Assembly (NCBI GenBank): GCA_017880775.1
Contig: JADGRQ010000020.1
Coordinates: 1-64,000, forward strand
Source: Burkholderiales bacterium
GTDB taxonomy: Bacteria; Pseudomonadota; Gammaproteobacteria; Burkholderiales; SG8-39
Reading direction: 5' to 3'
DNA: 64,000 bases
Shown here: piece after piece, positions 41,026-50,214 of the stretch
How the letters are laid out: each line of letters begins with the position of its first letter
Numbering within the stretch: the first letter of the stretch is position 1
Notes under the pieces: model-generated
Told to the model about the DNA's origin: nothing
Databases searched by the model: none
The model's input: the letters and a program-made list of their open reading frames with translations, nothing else
Program-made: the position numbers and the translations under genes

Positions 41026-41296
41026 CTAGCGGCGATAGAACCAGTTCGCCACTCGCCGGATCAAGATGTCGAGAAGCGTGTGTGCGACCGACGAGATATT
41101 CCCGAAGTTCAGCGCTCCGGACTCAGTGCGGTTGACCGCCTCCACATCCACCTCGAGGTACGTCGCGCCCTGGTCGAGCAGCATACAAATGATATCCGCC
41201 TGAAACCCGAAGCCGCGCGTATCCGGGTGCCAGCGCATGACGTCTTGGCGCGGGTGCATCGCAAGGCCGTTGTAGTAGGGCACCGAATTGCCGCTG
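41026..41296 (-). pseudogene. 3' fragment of a GT2 glycosyltransferase, duplicated from or with 51537-51807
   Basis: SGNSVPYYNGLAMHPRQDVMRWHPDTRGFGFQADIICMLLDQGATYLEVDVEAVNRTESGALNFGNISSVAHTLLDILIRRVANWFYRR nearly identical to the C-terminus of the GT2 at 51537; no N-terminal GT domain. Confidence 0.9.
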
Positions 41297-41453
41297 AACC
41301 TGTCTAGAACAAGAGGGTGGACAGGCGACATAATAGCGAAACGTTTCCCTCTTTGGCAGTGTTTCGCCTGGATAGTCCGATGCGTCCCCGCAGTACCCTT
41401 CGCCGCGCCGCGATACCATGCGCATCGAAACCCAACCGTCGAGGGACTACACA

Positions 41454-41852
41454 ATGGAAGATCATAAAACCGATCGCTGGTCTGATTTCTGGCTGCCGGT
41501 AGCGAAAACCGCAGCCATCCTGCTGCTGGTCGGCGTTTTCCTCGACTACGTGCTGCCGGACAGCGCCGATGTCAGGACCGAGGTTGCCGCCTTCAAAAGG
41601 CAGATCACGAAGAACTTCAAGGACGATCGCGCCAAGCTCTACGCGTTGAGCTTCATCCAGAATCCTGCCGCCCTGTACAAGACCTCCGAGATCGCAGAGC
41701 GGGAAGGCAAGATCGACAGCGCGATCAGGGATATCGAGATGGCGATAGGTTTACTCGAGATGCACAGCGCGGACAAACTGGTCATCAAGCGGTATTACGA
41801 GCGCTACGAGCGCCTGGCAAAGCTCAAGCTCGAGGCGAAGCCGGTCAAATAG
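41454..41852 (+). CDS. Small membrane-anchored protein of unknown function
   Basis: MEDHKTDRWSDFWLPVAKTAAILLLVGVFLDYVLPDSADVRTEVAAFKRQ; single TM then helical region. Confidence 0.65.
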   Translation: MEDHKTDRWSDFWLPVAKTAAILLLVGVFLDYVLPDSADVRTEVAAFKRQITKNFKDDRAKLYALSFIQNPAALYKTSEIAEREGKIDSAIRDIEMAIGLLEMHSADKLVIKRYYERYERLAKLKLEAKPVK

Positions 41853-43503
41853 GCGACCGCCGGCGCACTCGATTCGCGGCTCTTGAGATTCCGAGAGTGA
41901 TCACAAACATGCCCAGCAGCAAGCTGGCCCAAAGCTGATCGGCCACCACGAAAAATACGGGATAAGCCCAAAACACGGGCAGCAGCGAACAAACGAAGAT
42001 TACGCCGACTGCAGACAAGGCGGCACCGGATGGCTTCGCCTTTCCGATCCCAATGAGTGCGGCGCCTAGGCCGACAGCGATTGACGCCAGTATCCAGGCG
42101 CCAACGGGGATAAGAGTGAGCATGAATCCAATCAATGACAGGAAGCCTTTCGGCTTGTAGAAAAGAAACAATTCGGCAGCGTACCTGGGATTCTTCACCA
42201 GAAAATCGATATAGGCTGACCTGATAACCCTGTCGTGAAGACGGGCCCGGTAGAGATTGCCTGCGGCTCCCCCAACGTTGGGTATGCCCCTGTCGCGCAG
42301 ATATACCGTCGACACCATGAAAGGGATCGCATCTCCTCGAAAACCGGCCACCTCCTTGATCGGGAGGTGTTCAGGCCACTGTGGATGATGCGTAAGGCCA
42401 ATATACGCAGAGTGCCAGACCAAATGATGAGGAAGCAGATCGTTGGTGAAATAAACTCCATCGAGCTGGGCTCTTTGGATGACGCTTCCCAAAAGCAATC
42501 CGAACAGTACGACGCTCGGTACAACAACAATCGGTGACGAGCCCACAAATCGCGTAAGCAGGCCCGCGAGCGCCTTTCCCATCGGCTGCCTGACCGTCAT
42601 GCGCCATCTTTCGCTACTCAACGCCAGCATCCGCCGGAAATTTCGCAGGCGCGGAGCGCTGATGCGGGAAAACCCGAGCCCTGACGCAAACAGCACGGCC
42701 GCTATTGCACTCCATTGCGCTGACGACCTGAACGAAATTGCAAGCACGAGCATCGCGACCTGGGCCATCAGCAGGACGATTTCCCTGCTAACCAGTGGTC
42801 TTGAAGTGATGGTGGCGAAAACGATATGCAGCAGAGGAATGATCGCCAAAGTCGACAAAAAGCGGTTCGCTGCCAGTGATGGGATGAGGGGGTGGCTCAG
42901 AATGGAGGTCGAGACCAGGAATAGTGCAGTGATACCCAGTGTCACAACGCCCAGTGGCAGGTTTTCGCGCCAATAGGCCGCCAGAAAAAACGCAAAAGAC
43001 GACGCGAGAAAGAGCATGTACAGGAAGTGGGTGCTTTTCGAGCTATACCCGAACAGCCTGAATGCCATGTTGTAGAAGTCCGCGTAACCGACATCCTCCG
43101 CCCAGGTTGTCAGGAATCTTCCTGTCGATTTCCAATCTCTCAGCGCCAGTCTGTCTTTCGGTACCCGCAAGTCGTCTTTTTTTATTCGCGCGGCGGCCTG
43201 CATAGCGCCGGTCACCAGATCCGGTTGCTGGACGAGTTTCATCGTGCCCTCGTCATCGACCTGCATGTCACTCTTCGCCGTCGTGAGGTGATCGGCGAGC
43301 ACTTGAGAGACTTCTCGATAGCCAAGCTTTCCTTTGAGTCCGAACTCGATGTTGGAAATGGCAATCGACATGGCCCAGAAATCCGTGGTCGGACCCCAGG
43401 TAAGGGCCCCGATTCGCCCCGGCGACAGGGTGCCGAAGCCCATCAGTACGATGAGCAGCGCGCCCCAACCGATCGCAAACGTACGCAACCTACCCGAGCT
43501 CAC
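41845..43503 (-). CDS. Multi-pass membrane protein, unknown
   Basis: 552 aa with repeated hydrophobic helices, start MSSGRLRTFAIGWGALLIVLMGFGTL. Confidence 0.72.
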   Translation of the reverse strand: MSSGRLRTFAIGWGALLIVLMGFGTLSPGRIGALTWGPTTDFWAMSIAISNIEFGLKGKLGYREVSQVLADHLTTAKSDMQVDDEGTMKLVQQPDLVTGAMQAAARIKKDDLRVPKDRLALRDWKSTGRFLTTWAEDVGYADFYNMAFRLFGYSSKSTHFLYMLFLASSFAFFLAAYWRENLPLGVVTLGITALFLVSTSILSHPLIPSLAANRFLSTLAIIPLLHIVFATITSRPLVSREIVLLMAQVAMLVLAISFRSSAQWSAIAAVLFASGLGFSRISAPRLRNFRRMLALSSERWRMTVRQPMGKALAGLLTRFVGSSPIVVVPSVVLFGLLLGSVIQRAQLDGVYFTNDLLPHHLVWHSAYIGLTHHPQWPEHLPIKEVAGFRGDAIPFMVSTVYLRDRGIPNVGGAAGNLYRARLHDRVIRSAYIDFLVKNPRYAAELFLFYKPKGFLSLIGFMLTLIPVGAWILASIAVGLGAALIGIGKAKPSGAALSAVGVIFVCSLLPVFWAYPVFFVVADQLWASLLLGMFVITLGISRAANRVRRRSPI

Positions 43504-43508
43504 CGCAC

Positions 43509-44495
43509 TTACTCTGCTGGAGCCGTATTCTTCGCCGTCTCGGCGGGTGGCGTCAGCGCGCCACGATGGAAATTGACGCGCTCGAGCTCCACTACCAGCG
43601 GCACTTTTCGTACCTGTGTATGTATGGACCCGATGTACTCTCCCAGCAGGCCGATGAAGAACATCTGTATCGCACCGAAGAAGAAAATGCCGATCAGGAT
43701 GGGCGCGATTCCAAGCTGAAAGTAATCCCAGAACAGAAGCTTTGCCACGAAAAACGCCAAAGCCACCAGAACGCTGGCAATCGATATCACAAATCCCCCG
43801 ATCGTTATCAGCCGCAGCGGGACTTTGGAATGGTTGGTGATGCCGAGCATCGCCATATCGTAGAGGCTATAGAAATTGTTCTTCGTGATCCCCCGCCTGC
43901 GCTTGGGCTGCTTGAACGGAACGGTGGCGATGGGAAAGCCGATCTCGCAGACCAGACCCCGGAAATAGGGGTATGGATCATCGATCTTCCGCAGGATCTC
44001 TACGACCGCCCGGTCGTAGAGGCCGGCGCCGGTCGCGTTCCTCACCAGCGGGACTTCGGAGATCCGGGATAGAAGCCGGTAATAGATATTTCGCACGAAG
44101 AAGATCAGCGGCGACTCCTCGCTCTCCGGCTTCACCGCCAGCACCGTCTTGTATCCCTCTTCCCAGCGCTTGACGAAGTCGACGATCATCTCGGGCGGGT
44201 CCTGCAGATCTGAGGCAAGCAGCACGCAGGCATCACCGCTGGATTGAAGGATTCCGTGGAAGGGCGACCGGATATGCCCGAAATTGCGGGCATTCACGAT
44301 GATTTTCACCCTCTTGTCGCGAGCCGCAATCATACGAAGCTTGCCGACGGTCCCGTCGGAGGAATGATTGTCTATGCAGATGTGCTCGTAGTCGTAGGGA
44401 AGGACCGCCATTACGGTGGCGATGCGCTCGCACAGTTCCTCGACATTGTCCTGTTCGTTGTAACACGGGGTGACAATGGTGATGAGCTTACGCAT
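43509..44495 (-). CDS. GT2 polyprenyl-phosphate glycosyltransferase (GtrB/DPM1-like)
   Basis: MRKLITIVTPCYNEQDNVEELCERI; LLASDLQDPPEMIVDFVKRWEEGYKTV; C-terminal TM pair FFGAIQMFFIGLLGEYIGSIHTQVRK. Confidence 0.94.
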   Translation of the reverse strand: MRKLITIVTPCYNEQDNVEELCERIATVMAVLPYDYEHICIDNHSSDGTVGKLRMIAARDKRVKIIVNARNFGHIRSPFHGILQSSGDACVLLASDLQDPPEMIVDFVKRWEEGYKTVLAVKPESEESPLIFFVRNIYYRLLSRISEVPLVRNATGAGLYDRAVVEILRKIDDPYPYFRGLVCEIGFPIATVPFKQPKRRRGITKNNFYSLYDMAMLGITNHSKVPLRLITIGGFVISIASVLVALAFFVAKLLFWDYFQLGIAPILIGIFFFGAIQMFFIGLLGEYIGSIHTQVRKVPLVVELERVNFHRGALTPPAETAKNTAPAE

Positions 44496-44871
44496 TTTTG
44501 AACACCAGCCTCCTGAACAGGATGAACGCCAGCGCCGCCATGGGGAGTATCAATACAGCGCCCGCCAGGTATGGGTCAAGGCCGGCCATGACCAGGCCCT
44601 GCAGGAGCGAGACATTCACGGCGTAAACGACGGCGTACGTCGCCACGAAACGAAGAATGAGTCGATTGTCGCGCGACCCGAATACCAGATAGCCGGTGCT
44701 CTTGAAATTGAACAGCACTCCGAGCACGGTGGCCACGAGCAAAGCCAGGGAATAGTGAACGCCGAGGAATACCAGGAACGCGAAGCAGCCGTAGCCGAAC
44801 AGCGTGTTCAATACGCCCACCGCCAGGAATTTCACGAATTCGGAATTGAGCTTGCGCGGCAAGGCAATCAC
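44488..44871 (-). CDS. GtrA-family membrane protein (flippase-like)
   Basis: KLNSEFVKFLAVGVLNTLFGYGCFAFLVFLGVHYSLALLVATVLGVLFNFKSTGYLVF; probable GTG start overlapping the next gene's stop. Confidence 0.88.
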   Translation of the reverse strand: MIALPRKLNSEFVKFLAVGVLNTLFGYGCFAFLVFLGVHYSLALLVATVLGVLFNFKSTGYLVFGSRDNRLILRFVATYAVVYAVNVSLLQGLVMAGLDPYLAGAVLILPMAALAFILFRRLVFKNA

Positions 44872-45836
44872 GGGGAGCGCTGCGCGGCCGGTGTTTCCGC
44901 ATGCAGGGCGCCCGGGCCGATGATCGCGAGCGTTTCCTCGACGATGCCCTCGATGGAACTCCGGGTCGGGACGTAACCGAAATCGGCGGCACGATGGTTC
45001 AGGGAATAGTAGTGGGGCTTGATTCCGGTCGCGTTGACGGCAATCGGCGCCTCGGTGATCGTGTAGTGCAGGCCGAACTGCCGTTGCATTTCGGCAAGCA
45101 GGCTCGGCTTGTCTACAGGCGCGCGACTGTAACAGTCGACCGCGGCATTGGCGGGCGGGGAAGACAGGAGGGATCGGACGAGGCTGCGAAAATCGGCGGG
45201 ATGCAGAAAGTCGCGCACCAGATAGTCCGGCGCGGTCTGCAGCGTGGTTCCGTCGCGTATGCTGCGGATGATGTCCGTCAGAAGGAAGCGCGCCGACAGA
45301 TCCTGGGCCCGGCTGAAATAGTTGAAGACCCGGATGTCGATGATCGGCTGATCCGGGAGGCTGCGATGCCGGCACTCGGCGTGCAGCTTGGCGACTCCGT
45401 ACCATTCCTGCGGCGGCAGGTCGTTCAAGGAGACCGCCGCCGTGCTGGAACGCCGTACCGGCTCATCGAAGCCGCCGCCATAGGCGGCTCCGCTGCTGAG
45501 GAACAGATAGCGGCAATCGCGATGCTCGCTCACGTAGGCCAGCGCGAGCGCATCGAATTGCAGAGTGACTTCGAAGATCGCTCCGCCCATGGCAACCGCC
45601 CGGGCCGGGTCGCCGACCCCGACAAAATTGATGATCGCATCGTAACTCCCGTTGCCGAAAACCGCGAAGTCGGAGACCGGGAACTGATTCGCGCGCCCCG
45701 ACGCGTTCAGCCATTCTTCCACCGCTCCAGGCCGGCGGGCGAACAGCACGAGCTCGTCTTGCTGATCGTTCCGGGAAAGAGAAAGAATGAGGTCTTTCGC
45801 GATCTGGCTGGTTGCGCCCAGGATTGCGATTCGCAT
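44868..45836 (-). CDS. NAD-dependent epimerase/reductase (SDR)
   Basis: MRIAILGATSQIAKDLILSL; YLFLSSGAAYGGGFDEP; WYGVAKLHAECRHR. Confidence 0.87.
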   Translation of the reverse strand: MRIAILGATSQIAKDLILSLSRNDQQDELVLFARRPGAVEEWLNASGRANQFPVSDFAVFGNGSYDAIINFVGVGDPARAVAMGGAIFEVTLQFDALALAYVSEHRDCRYLFLSSGAAYGGGFDEPVRRSSTAAVSLNDLPPQEWYGVAKLHAECRHRSLPDQPIIDIRVFNYFSRAQDLSARFLLTDIIRSIRDGTTLQTAPDYLVRDFLHPADFRSLVRSLLSSPPANAAVDCYSRAPVDKPSLLAEMQRQFGLHYTITEAPIAVNATGIKPHYYSLNHRAADFGYVPTRSSIEGIVEETLAIIGPGALHAETPAAQRSP

Positions 45837-45838
45837 GG

Positions 45839-46762
45839 CTACTTGTCGGGACCGGCATCCGCGAGGATGGCCGCTATCCGGTCCCGCAACTCATTCGTTC
45901 CCAGGCCATGACGGGACATCAGAAACGAATAACTGCCGCACAGATCGGAAAACCGGTTTTCTATGCCGAGACGGGCCACGCGGAAGCCGCCTGACGTGGC
46001 AGCGCTCTCCGCGACGAGGGAACCAAGGCCGCCGTGGACCGAATGCTCTTCCATGACGAAAAGCTGCCTGTGGGCACGGCCGATCTCCAGCAACTGCTTT
46101 TCATTGACAGGGGTGATCGCAGGCACACTCCATACCGGCACGCTTCCGAAATGCTCAGCCAGCTCGATCGCGGTGCGTACCATGGATCCGGTCGCGATAA
46201 ACGCGTACGAGGCGCTTCCCGATCGGACTTGAATCAAATCACCGAGTTCAACCCGGGGCAACGCCGTATGCACGTCGCCTCTATCGGCTTTGCCGAAGCG
46301 GAGGTAAGACGGCCCGTCTGCAGCCAGTATCTGATCGAAGCAATACTCCAACTCGTAACGATCTGCCGGTGACACGATGTTGATGTGCGGAATCGCCCGC
46401 AGGGCTGCCAGGTCCTCCGTGCACTGGTGGCTTGCTCCCAGCGTGCTGTAGACGACGCCTGCGCCGTCACCGATGAAAATCACCGGCAGCGATTCGAAGC
46501 AGACATCCATCTTGATCTGCTCCAGCACGCGCATCGGGATGAATGCAGCGAGCCCATACACGATTGGCCGAAATCCGCCCTTGGCCAGTCCCGCGGCGAC
46601 ACCGACCATGTTCTGTTCCGCGACGCCGCAATTCAGATACTGGCCGGGACAAACCCTGCGGAACTCGTCAAACAGGGCATACCCGTGATCGCCGGTCAGC
46701 AATAGCACGCGCTCGTCCCGCCGCGCCGCGTCCGCCAGCAAGCGGGAGAAGGTTGGCCTCAT
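45839..46762 (-). CDS. Transketolase-like subunit, C-terminal half (Pyr and C domains)
   Basis: LNCGVAEQNMVGVAAGLAKGGFRPIVYGLAAFIPMRVLEQIKMD; YSTLGASHQCTEDLAALRAIPHI. Confidence 0.92.
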   Translation of the reverse strand: MRPTFSRLLADAARRDERVLLLTGDHGYALFDEFRRVCPGQYLNCGVAEQNMVGVAAGLAKGGFRPIVYGLAAFIPMRVLEQIKMDVCFESLPVIFIGDGAGVVYSTLGASHQCTEDLAALRAIPHINIVSPADRYELEYCFDQILAADGPSYLRFGKADRGDVHTALPRVELGDLIQVRSGSASYAFIATGSMVRTAIELAEHFGSVPVWSVPAITPVNEKQLLEIGRAHRQLFVMEEHSVHGGLGSLVAESAATSGGFRVARLGIENRFSDLCGSYSFLMSRHGLGTNELRDRIAAILADAGPDK

Positions 46763-47571
46763 GCCGCGTCCAGCTCACGCAAGGCTTCGCGGTACGTGGC
46801 GTCGGTGAGGCGGGTGTAGTGCCAGATGTTGTCGTTCTCCATGAAGCTGACGCCTTTCCCCTTCACGGTCCGGGCGACCACTGCCTTGGGGCGGGCGTTG
46901 GCAGCGCTCTTCACCTCGCTGAACGCGCGTTCGAGCGCGTTCTCATCGTGCCCGTCCACCGTCACGGCGTCGAAACCGAACGCGCGGAGCTTCACTTCGA
47001 GATCGCCCAGCATCATGATGTCCGCGGTCGTGCCCATGGCCTGGAAGCGGTTCTCGTCAACGATCACCATCAGGTTGTCGAGGCGGAATTGGGCCGCGAA
47101 GAGCAAAGCCTCCCAGATGGCTCCCTCGTTCATCTCGCCATCGCCGACGATGGCATAGCAGCGCTGACCGGTACCCTTGCGCTTCGCTGCCAGTGCCAGT
47201 CCGACCCCGACTGAAAGTCCATGTCCGAGGGACCCCGAAGTGACTTCGACACCCGGCACATGCACGTCCGAGAGGCCCTTCAGCCGGGTGCCGTCTCCGA
47301 AATAGCGATCGATGTCGTCCCGCTGCAACCAGCCCAGCTCGTAGAGACAGGCATACAGGGCCATCACGCCGTGGCCCTTGCTGAGGACGAGATAGTCGCG
47401 GCCGGCGGACTTGGGCTGGCCGTTTCCGAGACGAAGATGGGAGCGGTACAGCACCGCGAGAATCTCGACGATGGAAAACGCGCACCCGATGTGCACCGAG
47501 GAGCCGGCAAAGGCCATCTCCAGCACGGTCTTGCGCAATGCGGGCGCGTGAAATGCCCCCTTCGGCATCAC
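46759..47571 (-). CDS. Transketolase-like subunit, N-terminal half (TPP domain)
   Basis: YLVLSKGHGVMALYACLYELG; EVTSGSLGHGLSVGVGLALAAK; YAIVGDGEMNEGAIWEALLFAAQFRLDNLMVIVDENRFQ; ATGA overlap with C-half. Confidence 0.93.
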   Translation of the reverse strand: MMPKGAFHAPALRKTVLEMAFAGSSVHIGCAFSIVEILAVLYRSHLRLGNGQPKSAGRDYLVLSKGHGVMALYACLYELGWLQRDDIDRYFGDGTRLKGLSDVHVPGVEVTSGSLGHGLSVGVGLALAAKRKGTGQRCYAIVGDGEMNEGAIWEALLFAAQFRLDNLMVIVDENRFQAMGTTADIMMLGDLEVKLRAFGFDAVTVDGHDENALERAFSEVKSAANARPKAVVARTVKGKGVSFMENDNIWHYTRLTDATYREALRELDAA

Positions 47572-47589
47572 GGCCCCGCCTGATCCGAT

Positions 47590-48657
47590 TCACGCACTGG
47601 CGTATTCCGCGATCTGTTCCTGGGTCACGGCGCGCATGTCCTTTCCGTCAAGATGGGCCTTATGCCATGCCACGATCCGATCCAGAGCCGTGGCCAGATC
47701 CCATCGCGGCCGCCAGTCCAGCCTGGCGAGAGCCTTGGAGCAGTCCAGCTTCAGATAAGTCGCTTCGTGCGGCTGCGGGCTCGAGTCCAGCTCCCAACCC
47801 GCTCCATTTCCCCAGCGACCGGCCATGCGCTCGGCGATCCACTGTACCGGCCGATTATCCGCCTCCGCGGGACCGAAGTTCCATGCTTCCGCAAACGCAG
47901 CGCCATCCCGGTAAAGCCGCTCTGCGAGGGCCAGATACCCGCTCAAAGGCTCGAGCACGTGCTGCCAGGGACGGATGGCGCGGGGGCTGCGGATGCGCAG
48001 CGGCTTGCGTTCGGCGATCGCGCGCACGAAATCCGGCACCAGGCGATCGACCGCCCAGTCCCCGCCGCCGATCACGTTGCCCGCGCGGGCGCTCGCCAGC
48101 GCGACCCGGTGCCGGTCGTACTGTTGCAGATTGAAAAACGAATCTCGGTACGCCGTGGTCACGAGTTCCGCGCAGCCTTTGCTGTTGCTGTAGGGATCGT
48201 GGCCTCCCATCGGCTCGTTCTCACGGTAACCCCACAGCCAGTCCCGGTTCTCGTAGCATTTGTCGCTGGTCACGATGACCACCGCGCGCACGCTCGGGAC
48301 ATGTCTCACGGCTTCCAGCAGGTGCACCGTGCCCATTACATTGGTTGCATAAGTGTCGACCGGGTGGGCATACGAAAGCCGCACCAGCGACTGTGCAGCC
48401 ATGTGAAATACGATTTCCGGCTGCGCTTTCTTCAAAGCTTCCATCACGGAAACCGGACTGCGGACGTCCCCCACGAGCGACGCCATTCCGCGGGAGACGT
48501 GCGCTTCCTCGAACAGGCTCGGCTGGGTGGGCGGCTGCAGCGCATAACCGGTCACCCCGGCCCGCAATTGCTGCAGCCACAGACAGAGCCAACTGCCCTT
48601 GAATCCCGTGTGACCGGTCACGAACACCTGCCTGCCCGCCCAGAATACGGGGTCCAT
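47590..48657 (-). CDS. rfbG: CDP-glucose 4,6-dehydratase
   Basis: [84 protein letters not shown] overlap with rfbF. Confidence 0.95.
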   Translation of the reverse strand: MDPVFWAGRQVFVTGHTGFKGSWLCLWLQQLRAGVTGYALQPPTQPSLFEEAHVSRGMASLVGDVRSPVSVMEALKKAQPEIVFHMAAQSLVRLSYAHPVDTYATNVMGTVHLLEAVRHVPSVRAVVIVTSDKCYENRDWLWGYRENEPMGGHDPYSNSKGCAELVTTAYRDSFFNLQQYDRHRVALASARAGNVIGGGDWAVDRLVPDFVRAIAERKPLRIRSPRAIRPWQHVLEPLSGYLALAERLYRDGAAFAEAWNFGPAEADNRPVQWIAERMAGRWGNGAGWELDSSPQPHEATYLKLDCSKALARLDWRPRWDLATALDRIVAWHKAHLDGKDMRAVTQEQIAEYASA

Positions 48658-49424
48658 CACCAGGTCTTCCACGGCGCCTGGCCCGAACTCCACAGCGCTT
48701 CGAGATGATTCTTGTCCCGCAGGGTATCCATCGGCTGCCAGAAGCCTTCGTGAAAATAGGCGCCGAGCTGGCCTTCCTGCGCGAGCCGCTCCAGTGGCCC
48801 CTTCTCCCAGATCGTCGCGTCGCCTTCGATATACTCGAAAATCTTCGGGGAAAGCACGAAGAATCCGCCATTGATCCAGGAGCCATCGCCATGGGGCTTT
48901 TCCTGGAAGCTGCGCACCACGTGCTCCTTCACGTCCAGTACTCCGAAACGTGCCGGCGGCCGGGCGGCGGTCAGCGTCGCGAGCTTGCCTTCCTTCCGGT
49001 GGAATGCGAAGAGGCGGTCCAGCTTGATGTCGGCGACGCCGTCGCCATAGGTGAGGCAGAAGTCTTCATCGGTCAGATATTCCCGCACGCGCTTGAGCCG
49101 GCCGCCCGTCATCGTGTCTTCGCCGGTGTCGACCACGGTTACCCGCCACGGTTCGGCGAACTTCTGATGGACCTCCATCCGGTTCTGCGACATGTCAAAC
49201 GTGACGTCGGACATGTGCAGGAAGTAATTGGCGAAGTATTCCTTGATCATGTATCCCTTGTAGCCGCAGCAGACCACGAAATCGTTTATCCCGTGACTGG
49301 AGTAGATCTTCATGATGTGCCAGAGGACGGGCTTGCCGCCGATTTCAACCATGGGCTTGGGACGCACGGACGTTTCCTCGCTGAGCCGTGTTCCCAGTCC
49401 GCCCGCCAAAATCACCGCTTTCAT
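48657..49424 (-). CDS. rfbF: Glucose-1-phosphate cytidylyltransferase
   Basis: [64 protein letters not shown]. Confidence 0.96.
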   Translation of the reverse strand: MKAVILAGGLGTRLSEETSVRPKPMVEIGGKPVLWHIMKIYSSHGINDFVVCCGYKGYMIKEYFANYFLHMSDVTFDMSQNRMEVHQKFAEPWRVTVVDTGEDTMTGGRLKRVREYLTDEDFCLTYGDGVADIKLDRLFAFHRKEGKLATLTAARPPARFGVLDVKEHVVRSFQEKPHGDGSWINGGFFVLSPKIFEYIEGDATIWEKGPLERLAQEGQLGAYFHEGFWQPMDTLRDKNHLEALWSSGQAPWKTW

Positions 49425-49469
49425 CGTATCGGACCCCTCAGCTCCGCCCACGGCAACGCTCGCATTATC

Positions 49470-50210
49470 CTATTCCCACGCATCCGTGCGTATGCTGGCA
49501 GAGGGCACGCCCTGGCCGAGCAGTTCCGCCGACAATGCGGCCGCCATCTGCGGCGGGCCGCTCAGGTAGTAGACACGCAGCAGCGGCTCTTCCAGCAGCG
49601 GCCAGAATCCGGTTACGCTGATTCGTCCGCTTCGATGCTCAGGACAGCCCGGTGCCGGCACTGCTCCCGTCGCAAAGCCGGGCGATGCCTGCTCGGCAAA
49701 CAGAACGGCGCTGAAGTTCGGGACGCGTGCCATGAGATCTGCGACGAGGGGGCGATAGATCATCAGGTCCGCCCGGCGTGCTCCGTAAACGAGCGAAACT
49801 CTGCGTGATTGGTCGGGCTTGAGCGCTTCGAGGTATGCAGTGAAGGCGCTGATGCCGGTCCCGCCCGCTACAAGGACGACGTCCTGCAGCCCGTCAATGA
49901 TGAATTCCCCGTAAGGCAGCTTGATCCATACCGCGCTGCCCGGGCGCAGTTCCTGCTCCATGCGTCTCGTGTAGGGTCCGATTACCGAGTACAGGATGCG
50001 GATCCGGCTCGTGTCGCGCGGCGAACTGGCAATGGAAAACACGCGCGACTCCGGCCAGTGGCGCGAGGGATCATATTCGTCCAAGGCAAGATGCAGGAAC
50101 TGCCCAGGCTTGAATGCCGGCACGGGATTCTCCGGCGCCAGATCCACCGTGAACACATGCTCGCCGTGGCTTATCACGGATGCCACTCGGCAGCGGACTC
50201 TCCGCACCAT
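49470..50210 (-). CDS. FAD/NAD(P)H oxidoreductase, CDP-6-deoxy-glucoseen reductase (E3)-like without ferredoxin domain
   Basis: FKPGQFLHLAL; ESRVFSIASSPRD; DVVLVAGGTGISAFTAYLEAL; YYLSGPPQMAAALSAELLGQGV; no CX4CX2C 2Fe-2S motif. Confidence 0.87.
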   Translation of the reverse strand: MVRRVRCRVASVISHGEHVFTVDLAPENPVPAFKPGQFLHLALDEYDPSRHWPESRVFSIASSPRDTSRIRILYSVIGPYTRRMEQELRPGSAVWIKLPYGEFIIDGLQDVVLVAGGTGISAFTAYLEALKPDQSRRVSLVYGARRADLMIYRPLVADLMARVPNFSAVLFAEQASPGFATGAVPAPGCPEHRSGRISVTGFWPLLEEPLLRVYYLSGPPQMAAALSAELLGQGVPSASIRTDAWE

Positions 50211-50214
50211 GTGG

